Assembly: GCF_001598915.1 (NCBI RefSeq)
Contig: NZ_BDAP01000003.1
Span: forward strand, 558,001 to 622,000
Source: Williamsia muralis NBRC 105860
GTDB lineage: Bacteria; Actinomycetota; Actinomycetes; Mycobacteriales; Mycobacteriaceae
Direction: 5' to 3'
Length of the DNA: 64,000 nt
The position numbers and the translations under genes are program-made. The notes under the pieces were generated by a model that searched no databases, was not told where the DNA came from, and worked only from the letters and a program-made list of their open reading frames with translations. This document shows positions 41,897 to 51,349 of the stretch, piece by piece; position 1 is the first letter of the stretch, and each line of letters starts with the position of its first letter.

Positions 41897-43036
41897 TCAT
41901 GAGTTGACTCCGGAACTCTCCGAGTCTCGATTCCTCACTCCCCCGTAAATTCCCCGCCTGACAATCCACGGTTGCAGCACCCGGTCGATCGACCAGGCCG
42001 GAAAGCGAAACGGGCGGCCCGAGGGTGTGAACACCTCGAGCCCGTCCGGTTGAACGCCGAGGACTGACCCCCACCTCCTCTGGCGCGGACGGTAACCCCG
42101 TAATGAACGCCCGGCCAATTCCGCACGAACGTTGCGAGCGACGAGACGGTCGGCCCTGTTCCGAGCCGACCCACGCAACGGATCGCTCGCAGCCACATCC
42201 CCCAGAGCGAAAACACCCGGGTGCCCCGGTACTTGCAGCTGATCGTTCACGCGAACGAATCCCTCTGCGTCGAGCACGCTTTCGGGCAGCCAACCGGTGT
42301 TCGGACGTACGCGGCCGACCGCCCACAACACTGCGTCGGCAGACGCTGGAGCCTGCCCGGTGGTCCACGTGACGGATCCTGTTGTGATCTCATCGCCGAC
42401 GAACCCGTCGTCCAAGGCGGCACGATGGCCAGGGTGGAGCTGAACTCCGAGGTCCATCAAACGGCCTCGAACACGGCGCCAGGTTCGGATGTGGTGTTGG
42501 GGAAGAGCTCTCTCGCCGGGGTACCACAGGCTGACCTTCTTCTCCGACCACGTGCCTGCCACGTTGGCCGCGCTGCTTACAGCCGCGGCGCCACCCCCAA
42601 TCACCATCACAGATGGTGCCGCAGCGAGCCGTTCATGCGCTGCGAGTAGACCGGCTTTGACCTCGTCGGGCGACTGCATCGTGGGTGTGCGCCAGAATCC
42701 GTTGCTGACTCCTGTCGAGATGACCAGAGCGTCATAGGATTCGACCGACGTCGAGTCGTCCGCACTCCTCACGGCCAGGGTTCGTGCCGCCAGGTCGACG
42801 TCGGTGATCGTGCCGTGGACCGTGCGAACGCCATCGAGGCCCCGAAAGCGGTCGAAGGAGACCCAGTAGTCACGAGACCAGTCGTCCGGTCGGCTCAACC
42901 GCGTTCCCAGTTCCTGCCCGCTGACCAGACCAGGTTTGACCGAGATACCCACGACATCGACGTGGCCCGCCAGGTGAATCGCTGTCAGCACCCCACTGTC
43001 GCCGAGGCCGGCCACGACAACTCGCTTGCGTGTCAC
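41897..43036 (-). CDS. FAD/NAD(P)-dependent oxidoreductase
   Basis: The protein of about 379 residues has an N-terminal FAD motif (VVVAGLGDSGVLTAIHLAG), a second nucleotide-binding motif (VMVIGGGAAAVSSAANVAG), and the C-terminal ALGDVAASDPLRG that contacts FAD. This is the type II NADH dehydrogenase/pyridine-nucleotide-disulfide oxidoreductase-like layout, but no redox Cys pair is seen. GTG 43036 overlaps the DUF1295 stop (GTGA); ATG 43060 is the alternative. It is the last gene of a UbiA/DUF1295 operon. Confidence 0.83.
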   Translation of the reverse strand: MTRKRVVVAGLGDSGVLTAIHLAGHVDVVGISVKPGLVSGQELGTRLSRPDDWSRDYWVSFDRFRGLDGVRTVHGTITDVDLAARTLAVRSADDSTSVESYDALVISTGVSNGFWRTPTMQSPDEVKAGLLAAHERLAAAPSVMVIGGGAAAVSSAANVAGTWSEKKVSLWYPGERALPQHHIRTWRRVRGRLMDLGVQLHPGHRAALDDGFVGDEITTGSVTWTTGQAPASADAVLWAVGRVRPNTGWLPESVLDAEGFVRVNDQLQVPGHPGVFALGDVAASDPLRGSARNRADRLVARNVRAELAGRSLRGYRPRQRRWGSVLGVQPDGLEVFTPSGRPFRFPAWSIDRVLQPWIVRRGIYGGVRNRDSESSGVNS

Positions 43037-43944
43037 ACGGTCACCCGTCGCGGACGCCATGGGACAAATCTCGGTACGCGGTCGATCACGTCCTGGTATC
43101 CCGCGCGGCGTTCCAGGCTGCGCTTCTCCATCATCGGAATACTGGCCCCCAAGAACATCCCGAGCATTGCGGCTGCGCCCAGGAACAACCACCACGCGTC
43201 AGAAGGCGACACAGCAACCCCGAACAGCGCCAAGGCAAACCAGAACCCGAACTCCCCGAAGTAGTTCGGGTGTCTCGACCAGCCCCACAGACCCCGGTCC
43301 ATCACCTCTCCGGGTCTTCCGTCCCGAACGAATCGATGTAGCTGAGCGTCGGCGACGAGCTCGAGCCCTACGGCGGCCAGTCCCGCGACGAACGCGATCG
43401 CGGTGAGCCAGATGATGTCGTCACCCGGACGGGTGACGGCGATGTAGACCGGCAGCATTCCCGCGAAGACCTGCAAGGTGGGGATCAGGTGGATGGCAAG
43501 AAGATCGGTGACGAACTCGAATCGGCCGGCCTGACCGCGCAGCATCCCGTACCGCCAGTCCTCGTGGTGCAGGCCGGGAAAACCGCGGATCCAGTTCGCC
43601 GTCAGCCGTACTGCCCAGAGCATCACCACGATCGCGATCAACCAGCAATGCACCTCATCGATGCCGAGGTCGCCGCCGGCCCACCAATAGATCATCAGGA
43701 GCGGCGGAACGACACTCCAGTAGGCGTCGTAAAAACTGGAGTTGCGATAGAACCGGCTGAACCCGAAGATGACCACGGTCGCCAGAACGTCGGCAATCAA
43801 CGTGTCCAGCCACAGCCACGCCGTCTTCGGGCCCCATCCCAACCAGAGGAAGGCCACCAGGATGGCGCTGGAGTATGCCACTGCGATGCGTACGAGTGAT
43901 GCTGTCTTCGTCACGAGGTCTGATGATGCCAGTACCGATCCCAC
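43033..43944 (-). CDS. DUF1295 integral membrane protein (steroid 5-alpha-reductase-like)
   Basis: The 303-residue membrane protein has multiple spans. The C-terminal motif GLWGWSRHPNYFGEFGFWF is typical of DUF1295/ICMT-like and steroid-reductase-like proteins (RHPNYxGE...W). A preceding GLHHEDWRYGMLRG is also conserved. Members may reduce or methylate lipids at the membrane. It lies between UbiA and the flavoprotein in one operon. Confidence 0.88.
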   Translation of the reverse strand: MGSVLASSDLVTKTASLVRIAVAYSSAILVAFLWLGWGPKTAWLWLDTLIADVLATVVIFGFSRFYRNSSFYDAYWSVVPPLLMIYWWAGGDLGIDEVHCWLIAIVVMLWAVRLTANWIRGFPGLHHEDWRYGMLRGQAGRFEFVTDLLAIHLIPTLQVFAGMLPVYIAVTRPGDDIIWLTAIAFVAGLAAVGLELVADAQLHRFVRDGRPGEVMDRGLWGWSRHPNYFGEFGFWFALALFGVAVSPSDAWWLFLGAAAMLGMFLGASIPMMEKRSLERRAGYQDVIDRVPRFVPWRPRRVTV

Positions 43945-43996
43945 CGGTGCCGTAAATCGACCATCATGGCCTCCCGCCGATCCCGCCGAAGCGGGC

Positions 43997-44935
43997 TCAG
44001 GCCAGGACGATCACCGCGCACATCGTGAGCGCCACGTGGACGAGGCTGTACAACTTGTAGGCCAAACGATTCCGTGCCCGAGTGTTGCGGATCGCGGTGA
44101 GTACGGCCGTCGGCCAACACAACAACGCCATCAACCCTGAGGCGATCGCGACTGCGACATCGGATCCACCGCTGGTGCGGAACAGCACCAGATAACCGAC
44201 CGCCGGCCAGATCACCATCATCACCACGAACCAGGTGCGCACAGCGGTGGCGCCGAAGAGCAGCGGCTGGGTCACCCGTCCGATGATCCGGTCACCGCCC
44301 ATGTCCCGGACATCTTCGATCGAGAGAGGGATGATGAACATCGTGGCCAGCGCGACTATCCAGAACCAGGCTGTGGCGTCCAGTGAATGCGCTATCGCCC
44401 ACGAACCCCCGAGCTGTGCGATCACACCTACCCACGTCGTGACCGGCTTCCACAAGATGTAGAACCTGGGCTTGAGGAAACGGTGCGTGATCTGCACCGT
44501 CGCGATCCAGACGAGGGCGGCAACAAAGGTGGTGAGACCGAGCGTTGCCGACAGGCCGACAAAGATGGCCGAGCCGACGTAGTTCCTGCGCCACATCCCG
44601 GACGGCGTGACCAGGCCTGACGGAATCGGGCGGTAGGGCTTGTTCGCATGGTCTTCTTCAGAGCCACCCGCTTGATTGGCGGTGTCGAAGACATAGATGA
44701 AGAGCATCGACCACAGCACACTCGCGACCATCGCGACGGCCAGTTCGATCGCATCGAGGTCGAATCGCAGTGCCGCGGTCAACGTGAAGAGCACCGGCGG
44801 CAGACTTGCGACCCAGACGTTGTCGGCGTTGAGCCTGGCGGTGACGACAAGCTCACGGCGCACACTCCACCGCGGTGTCACCGCTCGTGGAGACTTCTCC
44901 TCGACGTGCACGACTTCCCCGTCTTCCTCAACCAT
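43997..44935 (-). CDS. UbiA-family prenyltransferase-like membrane enzyme
   Basis: The 312-residue protein has about eight or nine membrane spans and two aspartate-rich sites. The first is VFDTANQAGGSEEDHANKPYRP, a D/EED variant of the usual NDxxDxxxD followed by the NKPxRP signature. The second is EDVRDMGGDR. ATG 44935 is preferred to a short extension. UbiA enzymes transfer prenyl or polyprenyl groups to aromatic or other acceptors, and some relatives are terpene cyclases. The variant first motif leaves the acceptor open. It heads the operon with DUF1295 and the flavoprotein. Confidence 0.87.
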   Translation of the reverse strand: MVEEDGEVVHVEEKSPRAVTPRWSVRRELVVTARLNADNVWVASLPPVLFTLTAALRFDLDAIELAVAMVASVLWSMLFIYVFDTANQAGGSEEDHANKPYRPIPSGLVTPSGMWRRNYVGSAIFVGLSATLGLTTFVAALVWIATVQITHRFLKPRFYILWKPVTTWVGVIAQLGGSWAIAHSLDATAWFWIVALATMFIIPLSIEDVRDMGGDRIIGRVTQPLLFGATAVRTWFVVMMVIWPAVGYLVLFRTSGGSDVAVAIASGLMALLCWPTAVLTAIRNTRARNRLAYKLYSLVHVALTMCAVIVLA

Positions 44936-45095
44936 CGGTCGGCACAATTGCCGAATGCCAATACGCTACTGAACACGCGTTCACAGTTCGAACCGAACCT
45001 CGGTCAACTGCTCATCGTCAGAATCCGCCTCGCGGCGGAACCACCGTTTGTACCGGCCGGCCGGCGTCGGCGATGACTTGAAAGGAGCCCACCAA

Positions 45096-45770
45096 TTGAA
45101 TCAGCTCCTGCTCGATGAGGGATTCCCCCACCGGCCTCGCCGGGAGCTCGCACCCGGCGCGGTCCACATCCCGGCCTGGTTGACGCTCGAGCAGCAGCGG
45201 TGGCTCGTGGCGCAGTTCAACGAGTGGGCGACCGGACCGGTACCCATCCGCGCGGCGCGGGTGCGCGGTCGTGAGATGTCGGTGCAAATGGTGTGTCTCG
45301 GGTGGCATTGGCAGCCGTATCGGTACAGCCGGACGGCCACCGATGTCAACGGTGCGCGAGTCCTCGACTTCCCGGACTGGATGGCCCGACTCGGCCGCAA
45401 GGCAGTCGCAGACGCTGTCGAGCACACGCCGTCCGGGGAGGCCTATGAGCCGGACGTCGCCCTCGTCAATTACTACGACGACTCTGCTCGCATGGGGATG
45501 CACCAGGACAAGGACGAGCTCTCCAGAGCGCCTGTTGTCTCCCTGTCGATCGGTGACACATGCCGATTCCGATTCGGGAACACCGAGAGCCGCAATCGCC
45601 CGTACACCGACATCGACCTCGAATCCGGCGATCTGTTCGTCTTCGGCGGGCCTTCGCGGCTGGCCTACCACGGGGTCACGAAGATATACCCGGAGACCGC
45701 ACCATCCGGTTGTGGTCTGGCTCAGGGCCGGATCAACATCACCATTCGGATGACAGGGATGGACGGGTGA
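45096..45770 (+). CDS. AlkB-type 2OG-Fe(II) DNA repair dioxygenase
   Basis: The 224-residue protein has NYYDDSARMGMHQDKDE, where HxD supplies two iron ligands. A distal His (AYHGVTKI) and Arg residues (GRINITIR) bind 2-oxoglutarate. It reverses alkyl damage on DNA. It is unrelated to the membrane AlkB at 31407. The start is TTG 45096, because AAAGGAG lies 8 nt before it; the frame is open upstream. Confidence 0.9.
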   Translation: MNQLLLDEGFPHRPRRELAPGAVHIPAWLTLEQQRWLVAQFNEWATGPVPIRAARVRGREMSVQMVCLGWHWQPYRYSRTATDVNGARVLDFPDWMARLGRKAVADAVEHTPSGEAYEPDVALVNYYDDSARMGMHQDKDELSRAPVVSLSIGDTCRFRFGNTESRNRPYTDIDLESGDLFVFGGPSRLAYHGVTKIYPETAPSGCGLAQGRINITIRMTGMDG

Positions 45771-45774
45771 CCGG

Positions 45775-47784
45775 TCACCAGTAGATTCCGGGGACGAGGC
45801 GGGCAATCCGCTTCGCGGACTTGGGGATCGGCGGGGTGGCCGGCAGGCTCGACCGCGTCTGACGATCCGCCGACGGCTCGGGCGAAGTGGCTCCGTCGTC
45901 CGCCGGAGCACCCTTGGCTGCGGCGGAGTCCGGGAACAGGCGGTAGGCCTGATGCAACAAAAGGTGTTTGAAGCGGGGCGCGAACAACCCGGTGAACTCG
46001 GCTGCGGTACCGACTGGGGTGTCGATCCTGTCGGGACGTTTCTCGAGCGCGCGGACCACCATCTTCGCCGCGTCGTCGGGCGAGGCCACAGGAAGCGATT
46101 GATAGATCGTCGTGGGCGCGATCATCGGAGTCCGCACCAACGGCATCCGGATCGAGGTAAAGGTGATCCCGTCGTCCAGGGTTTCCGACGCGATCACGTC
46201 GCTGAACGCATCGAGCGCGGCTTTGCTCGCGACGTAGGCCGAGAACCGCGGCACCTTGCTCTGCACCCCGATGGAGGAGATGTTCACGATGTGGCCGAAA
46301 CGACGCTCGCGCATCGATGGCAGCAGCGCGAGGACCAACCGAACGGCCCCGAAGTAGTTGACCGCCATGGTTCTTTCGAAATCATGCATCCGGTCCGTCG
46401 ACTGCGCGATACTCCGCCGGATGGAACGACCGGCATTGTTGACGAGGTAGTCGACGTGGTCGTGCTCGTCGAGGGCCGTCTTGACCATGGTCTCCACCGA
46501 TTCGTGATCGGTGATGTCGCACGGGTAGCCGAACGCCGAACCCCCCTCTGCCCGAATGTCTACCACGGCCGCCTGTAGGTCCTCTGCGCCGCGAGCGATG
46601 AGCAGGACCGTCGCTCCGCGTTGGGCTATCTTGTGCGCGGAGGCCAGACCGATGCCCGACGATGCACCCGTGATCATCACGACCCGATCTGCGAGTTCTC
46701 CTGCAGGACTGGGCCTTCGGGCCAGATCCGGATCCAGGTGGTCGTACCAGTACCGCCAGAGCTTGTCGGCATACGATCCGAACTTCGGCACTGTCAGACC
46801 ACTGTCGGCCAGTGCAGCTCTTGTGGTCGCCGAGGCGAACAGGGAGGGGAACGTGAGATGTTCGATGACCACGGGCGGTATCCCGATCTGGTCGAGCACG
46901 AGATCGCGCGCGATCTTCACGCCCGGTAGGTCGCCGAGCCCGAGAAGCGGACGTGCGATCGGCGCCGGAACCGAGCCCACTGCCATCGGCGCACCTGCGG
47001 CACGCGCCAGCGCTCCGTAGACCTCGCGGACCGACTGGGGCTTCGGGTTGACCAGATGAAAGGCCCGCCCGTCGAGGCCGGGCTGCAACATGAGCTCCAC
47101 GAGCGCCGCGGCCACGTAGTCGACAGGCACCATGTTGGTGGTACCGATGTCAGGTACCGCGGTGGGCAGAAACGACGGCAGTCGGCTGAGCATTCTCAGT
47201 GCGGTGAAGAAGTAGTACGGACCGTCGATCTTGTCCATCTCGCCGGTCTCCGAGTTACCGACGACGATTGCAGGCCGATACACCCGCCACTTCAGTCCCG
47301 GTGATTGACGAACCAACTGCTCGGCGATGAACTTCGTCTCGTGGTACGGCGAGGGAAGGCCTTGCCCCAGATCGAAATCGTCCTCGGTGAAGACGCCGGC
47401 ATGGTCGCCGGCCACCGCCACCGAGGACACGTGGTGGAACGTGGCGTCGAGTTCGTGAGCCAGGTCGATCATGGATCGGGTGCCGTCGACGTTGGCCGCC
47501 TTCGACTCCTCGGCGCTTGCGGTCATGTCGTACACCGCACCGAGATGCAGGACGTGATCTGCTGCCGGCGGCGGCTTCTCGAGGCCCAGTCCCGGCGCGG
47601 TGAGGTCACCGACGATCGGAACCACCCGATCGCCGCCCACCCAGGTGGCTGCCAGCCGCTCCATCCGCTCGACGGAAGCCTTGCGCACCAGCACATAGAC
47701 CTGAGAGTCGGGATCTCGTTCGAGAAGCTTCGGCAATACGTTCCGACCAAGGAAGCCGGTTCCACCGCTCACCATGTATGCCAT
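45775..47784 (-). CDS. Two-domain acyl reductase/SDR (AcrA1-like)
   Basis: The 669-residue protein starts at ATG 47784 with MVSGGTGFLGRNVLPKLLER, an NAD-binding-4 (male-sterility/fatty-acyl-CoA reductase) domain. After about residue 380, a second SDR domain has VMITGASSGIGLASA, NNAGRS and YVASKAA. This two-domain form matches mycobacterial AcrA1-type fatty acyl-CoA reductases that yield fatty alcohols or act in lipid metabolism. It is 145 nt downstream of the GGDEF gene, and joint transcription is uncertain. Confidence 0.85.
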   Translation of the reverse strand: MAYMVSGGTGFLGRNVLPKLLERDPDSQVYVLVRKASVERMERLAATWVGGDRVVPIVGDLTAPGLGLEKPPPAADHVLHLGAVYDMTASAEESKAANVDGTRSMIDLAHELDATFHHVSSVAVAGDHAGVFTEDDFDLGQGLPSPYHETKFIAEQLVRQSPGLKWRVYRPAIVVGNSETGEMDKIDGPYYFFTALRMLSRLPSFLPTAVPDIGTTNMVPVDYVAAALVELMLQPGLDGRAFHLVNPKPQSVREVYGALARAAGAPMAVGSVPAPIARPLLGLGDLPGVKIARDLVLDQIGIPPVVIEHLTFPSLFASATTRAALADSGLTVPKFGSYADKLWRYWYDHLDPDLARRPSPAGELADRVVMITGASSGIGLASAHKIAQRGATVLLIARGAEDLQAAVVDIRAEGGSAFGYPCDITDHESVETMVKTALDEHDHVDYLVNNAGRSIRRSIAQSTDRMHDFERTMAVNYFGAVRLVLALLPSMRERRFGHIVNISSIGVQSKVPRFSAYVASKAALDAFSDVIASETLDDGITFTSIRMPLVRTPMIAPTTIYQSLPVASPDDAAKMVVRALEKRPDRIDTPVGTAAEFTGLFAPRFKHLLLHQAYRLFPDSAAAKGAPADDGATSPEPSADRQTRSSLPATPPIPKSAKRIARLVPGIYW

Positions 47785-47929
47785 CAGACCTCGACCTCCA
47801 CGCTCATCGTTCGCACTCGGCTGTCGGCGCGCGTTACTCGTCGGTAATGAGGGTAGGTCAACAGATCGCCCAGCAACTCCCGGTTCTGTATATTCCGGGC
47901 TACCTATCCGCCGGGCGATCACCAGCGAG

Positions 47930-49081
47930 TCACATGCTCGTACCGACGATCCGGCCGCCGCCTGCGTTCTTGGCCCGGTACATCGCCGCGTCGGCGTTAC
48001 CGACCATCACATCGACGATGTCGCCGTCCTCCGGGGGCCACGAGGGGACAAACGTCGTGACCGTCCCGATGCTGACGGAGACGAAATCGGTGCCCTCTCC
48101 CCCCGCCAGACTCTGCCTGATGCGTTCGGCGAAGGCCTGGGCCTGCTTGGCATCGAGGTGCGCGAAGATCGCGAACTCGTCGCCTCCGATTCTCGCGAGA
48201 GCGTCCGCTCCCCGGCACAAATCGGCAAGGCAGTTCGCTGTGCGGGTCAGAACGGCATCCCCGGTGATGTGGCCGTGCGCGTCGTTGATCGATTTGAACT
48301 TGTCGATGTCGACGACAAACGCAGTGAGTGGCGACCACGGCGGATAGACAGCATGCGACTGCTGCAACGCCTCGGCCAGACCACGCCTGTTCAACACGCC
48401 GGTGAGTGCGTCCGTGAACGACTCCTTCGCATCGCGACGCAGGAATGTGAGCGCGATCTGCGCGAGGATGTTCGTCGAGAGTCCGGCGCACATTGCGGTG
48501 AGTGCGAGCGCAGAGGCCACCAGGACGGACGTGCCAGGCGACATCACCGAGTACGTGTACGTGGCAACTATGACGACAAACAGGTAGGCCAGCTGTGCGG
48601 ACATCAATCGGGGCCCGTGAACGAAGGTCACGTACATCCCTGGGACAACAAACAGATTCAGCAGGGCAAGGGCCACGACCGGCTCCCCGACGAACAAATA
48701 GGTGGTGATGGCCGCGTCGACGAAAGCGACGAACCATGCCGAGGTCTTCTCGCGGGGCCACGGACGAAACCACCACGCGGCCGAACAGACCGCGAAGCCC
48801 ATCGCTGCCGCCAGCACAAGACCGTTGGGCAGCAAGCACCTGCAGGGGTTTATCAAGATGACGAGTAACCCGAACAACGCATACACGAGGCAGCAGATCA
48901 TCGCGCAGACACGCGTGACCAACAGCCACGTGCGCGACTCACCGTAGGTGTGGGCCCATTCGTAGTCGTAGGGCTGGGTGTACCACCAGCGCAACAGGCG
49001 AAAAACAACAGCCCAACGGTGTTTGCGAGATGGCTGTGGCAGACGAGACTGTCCACGCTCGGTCCCGCGGAGAAGCCTCAT
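47930..49081 (-). CDS. Diguanylate cyclase with N-terminal membrane domain
   Basis: The 383-residue protein has about five membrane spans in its first 215 residues. A GGDEF domain follows, with DALTGVLNRRGL, DIDKFKSINDAHGH and an intact RIGGDEFAIF active site (around residue 300). It should make cyclic di-GMP. No EAL domain is fused. I see no obvious partner in the operon. Confidence 0.93.
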   Translation of the reverse strand: MRLLRGTERGQSRLPQPSRKHRWAVVFRLLRWWYTQPYDYEWAHTYGESRTWLLVTRVCAMICCLVYALFGLLVILINPCRCLLPNGLVLAAAMGFAVCSAAWWFRPWPREKTSAWFVAFVDAAITTYLFVGEPVVALALLNLFVVPGMYVTFVHGPRLMSAQLAYLFVVIVATYTYSVMSPGTSVLVASALALTAMCAGLSTNILAQIALTFLRRDAKESFTDALTGVLNRRGLAEALQQSHAVYPPWSPLTAFVVDIDKFKSINDAHGHITGDAVLTRTANCLADLCRGADALARIGGDEFAIFAHLDAKQAQAFAERIRQSLAGGEGTDFVSVSIGTVTTFVPSWPPEDGDIVDVMVGNADAAMYRAKNAGGGRIVGTSM

Positions 49082-49351
49082 TCACCTTCTATCGTGACGG
49101 ATGGTCAAAGCGTTAGATCCTGTTCGCAATCGAGCACGGCCTGGCATGGGTGTCGACACTGGACACCTACCTCAGACGACAGAACCCCGGCCGCGGTTTC
49201 ACCTCGAAGAGATGGCGCAACACAGCGATTCCGTCAAAATTGCCTTTCGGACAGATGATTGACGCTCGCAAATCTGGGTACATCGATCCTTAGGTTGGAG
49301 CCGACCGGCCTATCTCTGCATCTACTTACTAGAGAGAACGCGAGACACACA
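49082..49351. other. Promoter region of the envelope operon
   Basis: About 270 bases lie between the GGDEF start and the start of the Gln/Pro-rich protein. No gene is visible. GAGAG near 49333 may help translation of the latter. No firm sigma-factor motif is seen. Confidence 0.5.
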
Positions 49352-50167
49352 ATGACATCTTCAAGTGGTATTCCCATCCACGATCAGATGACGCCGAGTT
49401 CTGGGCCATCGCCGACTTCTGGTGAGACGTCAACCGCAGACGTCGCCAAGCAGCAAGCAGGCGATGTTGCCAGCGGCGCTACAGATGCCGGTAAGCACGT
49501 TGCTTCGGTTGCAGGCGATCAGGCGTCGCAGGTTGCCGGCGAGGCCAAGACCCAGGCGAAAGATCTGCTGCACCAGACCAAGGGCGAACTGACAACGCAG
49601 GCCTCCGAGCAGCAGAAGCGTGTTGCCGGTGGGTTGCGGGCACTCTCCGACGAGTTCGGATCGATGGCCGACAAATCCGAGAATCAGGGTATGGCAACCG
49701 ATCTCACGCGTCAGGCCGCCCAGCACGCGCAGACGGTCGCATCGTGGCTCGACGACCGGGAGCCCGGACAGATCCTGGACGAGGTGACCCGATTTGCCCG
49801 GCGCAAGCCCGGCATGTTCCTGGCTTTGGCTGCAGGTGCCGGCCTGGTGGCCGGAAGGCTCGGCCGAGGACTGACCGCAGCCAACAGCAGTGACAGCGGC
49901 TCGAGTTCGGGTGGAACGCCCAGTGCGGCGAATCTCCCCGACAACACGCAAACCGCGCCCATCCCGCCGATCCAGGCTGCTCCCCCGGTCGCCGGGTACG
50001 GCAGCGGACAGCATGCGGCTCCGCCTGCGCAGCCCGGTTACGTACCCGAGCCTCCCCCGTACACCGTCGCGCCGGGGTATCAATCGCAGCCCGGTTACCA
50101 GGCACAGCCGGGTTACCAACAGCAGCCCGGCTACCAGCAGCCGCCGGCCCCGGGCGTGAACCCATGA
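49352..50167 (+). CDS. Membrane-associated protein with Pro/Gln/Tyr-rich tail
   Basis: The 271-residue protein starts at ATG 49352. Residues 35-120 form an Ala/Gln-rich amphipathic helical region of the type seen in stress/LEA-like or membrane-scaffold proteins. A hydrophobic stretch follows (GMFLALAAGAGLVAGRLG, about 155-172), then a low-complexity tail with repeats of PGYQxQ (about 225-265). Its stop overlaps the holin-like gene start (ATGA). It likely forms part of an envelope/stress complex with the two proteins downstream. Confidence 0.78.
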   Translation: MTSSSGIPIHDQMTPSSGPSPTSGETSTADVAKQQAGDVASGATDAGKHVASVAGDQASQVAGEAKTQAKDLLHQTKGELTTQASEQQKRVAGGLRALSDEFGSMADKSENQGMATDLTRQAAQHAQTVASWLDDREPGQILDEVTRFARRKPGMFLALAAGAGLVAGRLGRGLTAANSSDSGSSSGGTPSAANLPDNTQTAPIPPIQAAPPVAGYGSGQHAAPPAQPGYVPEPPPYTVAPGYQSQPGYQAQPGYQQQPGYQQPPAPGVNP

Positions 50168-50592
50168 GCGCCCCGTACGGCGCACACGCCGGAGAGGGAG
50201 CCGAGACCAACCCGCCGTCGATAGGCGAGCTGCTCTCGAATGTGAGCGAAGACCTGTCCATTCTCGTCCGACAGGAACTCGCACTCGCGAAAGCCGAAGC
50301 CACTCAGACCGCCAGCCGGGTGGGCAAGGGTTCAGGAATGCTGGCAGGCGCTGCGGTGGCCGGCTACTTCGTACTCCTGTTCCTGTCCATCGCCCTGTGG
50401 TGGGGGCTCGGCAACGCGATCGGGCACGCATGGTCGGCTCTTGTCGTCATGTTGATCTGGGCCATCATCGCCGGCGTTCTGGCCGTCCTCGGTCGGACAG
50501 CACTGCGCAAGGCCAAAGGACTCCCCCAAACCACCGACACAGTCAAGAACATTCCCGGCGCACTGACGCCCCATCCCCAGGAGAGATCATGA
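50164..50592 (+). CDS. Holin-superfamily-like membrane protein (phage_holin_3_6 type)
   Basis: The 142-residue protein contains SIGELLSNVSEDLSILVRQELALAKAE, the amphipathic helix of this actinobacterial family, and then two membrane spans. Despite the family name, there are no phage genes nearby and it is most likely a cell-envelope protein. It overlaps the preceding and following genes by 4 nt each. Confidence 0.88.
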   Translation: MSAPYGAHAGEGAETNPPSIGELLSNVSEDLSILVRQELALAKAEATQTASRVGKGSGMLAGAAVAGYFVLLFLSIALWWGLGNAIGHAWSALVVMLIWAIIAGVLAVLGRTALRKAKGLPQTTDTVKNIPGALTPHPQERS

Positions 50593-51221
50593 CCAGCAGC
50601 TCAGACCCCGATCAGATTCGTGCCGAGATCGAGCGCACCCGCGCGGCGCTCAGCTCAGACGTGGATACCCTTGCGTACGAGGCCAATCCGGCCACCATGG
50701 CCAAGCGAAAGGTCGGTCGCGTGACCGGTCGGCTCAGTGGCGTCCGTGAGCGCGTGATGGGTTCGGCTCAGGACACCGCCCAGAATGCCTCGGCCACAAC
50801 CAGTTCGGCAACATCCTCGGTCACGGGTGCGGTTCAGTCCGCGTCCGGCACCGTTCAGGATGCCGTGCAGTCCGCACCCGGTGCGGCAAAGGCACAGACC
50901 CAGGGCAACCCGTTGGCCGCCGGCTTGATCGCCTTTGGCGCGGGCCTGCTGGTGTCTGCGCTCATCCCCGCCAGCGAGAAGGAGCAGCAGGCGGCAGTGG
51001 CCCTACAGGAGAAGGCTCAGCCCCTCAAAGACGAGGTCACCGAGGTGGCCAAGCAGGCTGCGCAGAATCTGCAGGGCCCGGCGCAAGACGCGGCCGCAGC
51101 GGTCAAGGAGACAGCCACCGACGCTGCTGACACCGTCAAGCAGGAGGGCACCTCTGCGGCCCAGGGCGTGCAGGAGCACGCAAAGGACGCGACAAACAAG
51201 GTTGCCGACCAACAGAAGTGA
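50589..51221 (+). CDS. DUF3618 family protein
   Basis: The 210-residue protein starts with SDPDQIRAEIERTRAALSSDVDTLAYE, the DUF3618 signature, followed by a long Ala/Gln/Thr-rich helical region. A short hydrophobic span (GLIAFGAGLLVSALI) is near residue 120. Genes of this type regularly follow the holin-like gene in Actinobacteria. It probably faces the cytoplasm or membrane and is structural. It forms a three-gene operon with the two preceding genes. Confidence 0.88.
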   Translation: MTSSSDPDQIRAEIERTRAALSSDVDTLAYEANPATMAKRKVGRVTGRLSGVRERVMGSAQDTAQNASATTSSATSSVTGAVQSASGTVQDAVQSAPGAAKAQTQGNPLAAGLIAFGAGLLVSALIPASEKEQQAAVALQEKAQPLKDEVTEVAKQAAQNLQGPAQDAAAAVKETATDAADTVKQEGTSAAQGVQEHAKDATNKVADQQK

Positions 51222-51349
51222 CGTGGGGTGCCGCGCGGTGGGTCTCCCATCGCGCGGCCACGCGTGCGTCCGCGAGCCGTTCGGGACTGGCCCCTCCCCC
51301 CGATCCTCTATCGTTCTTGCACCACCCACAACGGAAAAATGAGGCAGAC

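Noticed and set aside
47774-48868. 364-codon plus-strand frame opposite the GGDEF gene
   Set aside because: The minus-strand frame has intact GGDEF motifs; this one is a shadow.
50164-50592. Phage holin / prophage
   Set aside because: The family name suggests phage, but no integrase, capsid, lysin or attachment site is present, and its partners are chromosomal envelope genes.
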